64,000 nucleotides of DNA, from assembly GCA_030698375.1 (NCBI GenBank), contig JAUYLL010000060.1, forward strand, positions 49,128 to 113,127, given 5' to 3'. The stretch comes from Nocardioides sp. GTDB lineage: Bacteria; Actinomycetota; Actinomycetes; Propionibacteriales; Nocardioidaceae. How positions within the stretch are numbered: position 1 is the first letter of the stretch; each line of letters begins with the position of its first letter. The position numbers and the translations under genes were made by a program. Positions 61,868-64,000 of the stretch are shown here, piece after piece. Under the pieces are notes generated by a model, which ran no database searches, had not been told where the DNA came from, and saw nothing but the letters and a program-made list of their open reading frames with translations.

Positions 61868-62371
61868 GCGTCGTCCGCGGTCAGGTCGCCTCCAGAACCT
61901 CGACTCCTGGGTCAGGAAACCCCGACCGCCTCACCAAGCCAACGAGTTACATAACGATGACGAGAACCAGGATCAAGACCCGACGCTCCTGCCGATAGTC
62001 AGCGAATCCTGGACATCGAAGAACCCCAAACTGTGTAGGTTCCCGATGCTCTGGCACCTGTTCGGCGCACCAAGACCCTGAGGACGCCCTCGCCATCCTG
62101 CGCCAGACTGACCTGGCACCCAGACCCATGAATTCACCATCGAGGTGAAGTGAGATCTCACGGACGTCTCGCCCGACGCGCTGCTGAAGGCCCACGGTGG
62201 GCAGGCAGCGGCCTACTCCGTGACGGCCCCGACGTATCGCTGGAAATGGTTCTCGACCTGACGGACCAGCCCCACGGAAGCCCTTCACTGGCGGACCCAG
62301 TCTGAGTGCAGGGAGTCCCGATCTCTGGTTGCTAGCCACAGCCACGTTGTAACAGTCGTCATTCGCGGCAC
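61868..62371. other. Coding debris without intact gene
   Basis: About 500 bp with no complete gene. A plus-strand stretch around 62130-62260 reads protein-like sequence interrupted by stops (for example SPDALLKAHGGQAAAYSV), so this is probably eroded gene sequence. Confidence 0.5.
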
Positions 62372-63001
62372 TTGCCTCAGCGGCGGCCCCGGCCCCGGGG
62401 ACCGGCGCGTCCGCCCGTGACGACCCACGACCGGCTGAATCACCGGCGTTTCACCTGATTCCCGCCCTCCGGCGCCCCGACGAAAGAAACCCCTGACTGC
62501 ATCACTGCAGTTATCGATGACGCGGGTCACCATGCCGCCCGACGGGGCGACCCCCTGGAGGATAGAGATGAGGGCGGCCTTGTCGCTCTGGGACAGGATC
62601 AACTTGTACTGCCGCTCGCCCTCCTCATCGTCGTTGAGGAGGTAACGGTTGCGAATCTTCCTCGGCGAGAAGCCGTCCCAGGGCTCCTGCTCGTCCGCGG
62701 ACAGCATTTCCAGCCGGGCGGCGAGGGCGGTGAGAATCAGGGTCACGGTGGTGACCCGCTGCTGGCCGTCGATGATCAGGTCTGGCTCGGCGGAGGTGTT
62801 GGTGGACTGCTCGCGAGCCACATAGACGATAGAGCCGGTGAAGTGGGCCCCCAGCTTGGGATTGGAGCCCGCCCGCACGATGTCGGCCCACAGCTGCGCG
62901 CACTCAGGCTCCTGCCAGGAGTACAGCCGCTGGTAGATCGGCACGATGAACTGGCTGCTCGCCTTGAGCAGGGTCAGCAGATGCGAGTCGACGGCCTTCA
63001 T
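62285..63001 (-). pseudogene. DUF262 (GmrS-type) gene truncated by the R2 repeat
   Basis: The first about 165 residues are a DUF262 N-terminus: FIVPIYQRLYSWQEPECAQL, then GSIVYVAR and IDGQQRVTTVTLIL, the ParB-like NTPase motif of GmrSD/type IV restriction proteins. From about 62500 onward the frame runs into R2-derived sequence and stops at 62285; the usual 500-700 residue length and the HNH domain are missing. ATG at 63001, 30 bp after the previous gene of the operon. Confidence 0.8.
62372..62456 (+). repeat. 86-bp direct repeat R2, right copy (85 bp here)
   Basis: Matches 58509-58594 with four substitutions and one deletion, in the same orientation. It lies within the 3' part of the DUF262 frame and marks where that gene is cut. 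Confidence 0.85.
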
Positions 63002-63031
63002 CAGAGTCCTTCCCGTGGTTCGGTCGGCAAC

Positions 63032-63397
63032 CTATCCCGCAGGGATGCCCGGGCTGCTTGCCCGCTCGGCCAGCCCACTCACCAACTCGACGAGGTGCAG
63101 GACCTCGACGTGGGTAGGGGTGAGCTCGTAGGCGTGCTGGTGGCAGGCCCCGCTCAGACGGGCCCAGGCGTACTCCGCGCGCGTGGCGAGCCCGGGGTCC
63201 TCCTCGCGGTAGAGCGCCTCGAGGCAGGTCAGCCTGGCCCGTCCGCTGGCGAGCGGACCCGGGTCGACACCCTTGGCCTGGAGTAGCTCGGTCACAACGT
63301 CCTCAAGTGCTGAGCGGGCGAACCATGCTGCCCGGCGGTTGGAGTTGGGGTCGCCCTGACCTAGCTGGGCGATCGCGAGGGCGAGGAGGGCGCTCAC
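63032..63397 (-). CDS. Hypothetical protein in SMC-like ATPase/DUF262 operon
   Basis: 121 residues, helical and soluble: NRRAAWFARSALEDVVTELL and EYAWARLSGACHQHAYELTP. No family recognised; the pattern resembles small HEPN-like or DUF4145-like helical bundles but lacks a clear R-x4-6-H. GTG start overlaps the upstream ATPase stop (GTGA), so it is co-translated with it. Confidence 0.65.
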   Translation of the reverse strand: MSALLALAIAQLGQGDPNSNRRAAWFARSALEDVVTELLQAKGVDPGPLASGRARLTCLEALYREEDPGLATRAEYAWARLSGACHQHAYELTPTHVEVLHLVELVSGLAERASSPGIPAG

Positions 63398-64000
63398 CCG
63401 ACGGCCTTGAGGTCCTTGATGAGGCGCTCGACGTCTTTGGCCGCCTCGCTAGGGTCAAGCTCGGGCTTGAGCCCGTTGTGCATCGCCGTCCCGACATTGC
63501 GCAGGGCGAACTTCCGGTACGGCGCGCTGGCCCAGCCGTCGAGCTCGTGGTCGGGGCGGGGCTCGCCGAAGACTGCGAGGGTGACCTTCTTGCGAGTCGT
63601 CCCGGCCGCCTGCCACGCGTCCTCGACCTCGGCCAGGGCCGCGCCGTCCTTGATCGCGCGGCTGAAGAACGTGTCCTTCGCCGCAGCTTCGGTGGCGAAG
63701 CGCAGCAGACCGGGCAGCGTACGGCGTACGGCGAACTCGGCCAGGCGGTCGGCCTCGCGCTCGGCAATCAAGCCGAAGGCGTCGTTGAGGTAGCGCGTCG
63801 ACGGGTCGGTGAGGGTGCTGACCGAGACCCGGGAGCCTTGGCCGCGTGTGACCTCCAAGATCCTGGCATCGAGACTGGACCGGCGTACCGCGGCGGGCAG
63901 CCGGTCGTCGTGGGAGAAGACGACGACCTGGCGATCACGCGCGAGCTCGGCGAGGAGCTCGACCAGCCCGTCGACCTTGGCGGGGTCCATCGCCTGGATG
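63394..64000 (-). CDS. SMC/RecN-like AAA ATPase, C-terminal part (5' end outside window)
   Basis: The frame is open to the window edge; 201 codons are visible. It begins at the D-loop (IQAMDPAKVDGLVELLAELA) and H-loop (VVVFSHDDRLPAAV) of an ABC/SMC-type ATPase and continues into a helical C-terminal domain that is not recognised. With DUF262 and a small helical protein it looks like a defence-type operon. Identity beyond this is open. Confidence 0.7.
   Translation of the reverse strand, partial: IQAMDPAKVDGLVELLAELARDRQVVVFSHDDRLPAAVRRSSLDARILEVTRGQGSRVSVSTLTDPSTRYLNDAFGLIAEREADRLAEFAVRRTLPGLLRFATEAAAKDTFFSRAIKDGAALAEVEDAWQAAGTTRKKVTLAVFGEPRPDHELDGWASAPYRKFALRNVGTAMHNGLKPELDPSEAAKDVERLIKDLKAVG

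Noticed and set aside
61947..62345. 132-codon minus-strand frame
   Set aside because: Low-quality composition overlapping eroded coding debris and the R2 boundary; no ribosome-binding site or family pattern.

Overview
The window is high-GC actinobacterial chromosome. It has GTG starts, many GTGA/ATGA/TGATG gene overlaps, an lprG-MFS pair, a DosR/DevR-type regulator and type I arylsulfatases. A Nocardioides-like member of the Nocardioidaceae fits best, but this is inferred from gene content only. No rRNA, convincing tRNA, CRISPR array or intact transposase gene was seen. The stretch from about 40 to 58 kb is visibly less GC-rich than the rest and looks acquired.

Layout. 0-12.2 kb is chromosomal metabolism: two acyl-CoA dehydrogenases, an SDR, SelO, a flavoprotein/DUF1295 pair, a lysophospholipid-type acyltransferase, a GH65 phosphorylase with beta-phosphoglucomutase, and a haloalkane dehalogenase next to a degraded patch. 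12.2-18.6 kb is organosulfate locus A: binding lipoprotein, BASS transporter, MarR, sulfatase, TetR. 18.6-28.3 kb looks like a DevR (hypoxia/dormancy) regulon: Hsp20, a P-type ATPase, a tandem universal stress protein, a YfcC transporter, arcABC and a DevR-like regulator, with DevR-box-like sites in the shared promoters. 28.4-30.6 kb encodes a histidine kinase coupled to a B12-binding protein carrying the CarH photoreceptor signature W-x9-EH. 30.6-34.3 kb is a hydrolase, an lprG/P55-like lipoprotein-MFS pair and a 48-residue membrane protein. 34.5-40.2 kb is organosulfate locus B, a rearranged paralogue of locus A.

40.5-57.9 kb is a run of about sixteen genes all on the minus strand. It encodes a hydroxylysine-kinase-like enzyme, a phospho-lyase-like aminotransferase, the three 5-oxoprolinase subunits, an aldehyde dehydrogenase, a PucR-type regulator, a complete sugar-type ABC importer, an asparaginase, a NodB-fold deacetylase and two SDRs. 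Two copies of a palindrome (GTGCA-N2-TGCAC) sit in front of its two transport/catabolic units, and a diverged 66-67 bp direct repeat lies just outside each end. 58.5-62.5 kb is a second, smaller element: a copper ATPase, a SHOCT protein and a truncated CsoR, bracketed by an 86-bp direct repeat. Its right copy lies inside a truncated DUF262 gene that belongs to an SMC-like ATPase operon running off the window.

The strongest candidates for undescribed systems are: (1) the duplicated set of binding lipoprotein, BASS carrier, intracellular sulfatase and dedicated repressors; (2) the kinase/phospho-lyase/5-oxoprolinase catabolic island with its own operator; and (3) the histidine kinase paired with a free-standing CarH-like B12 protein.
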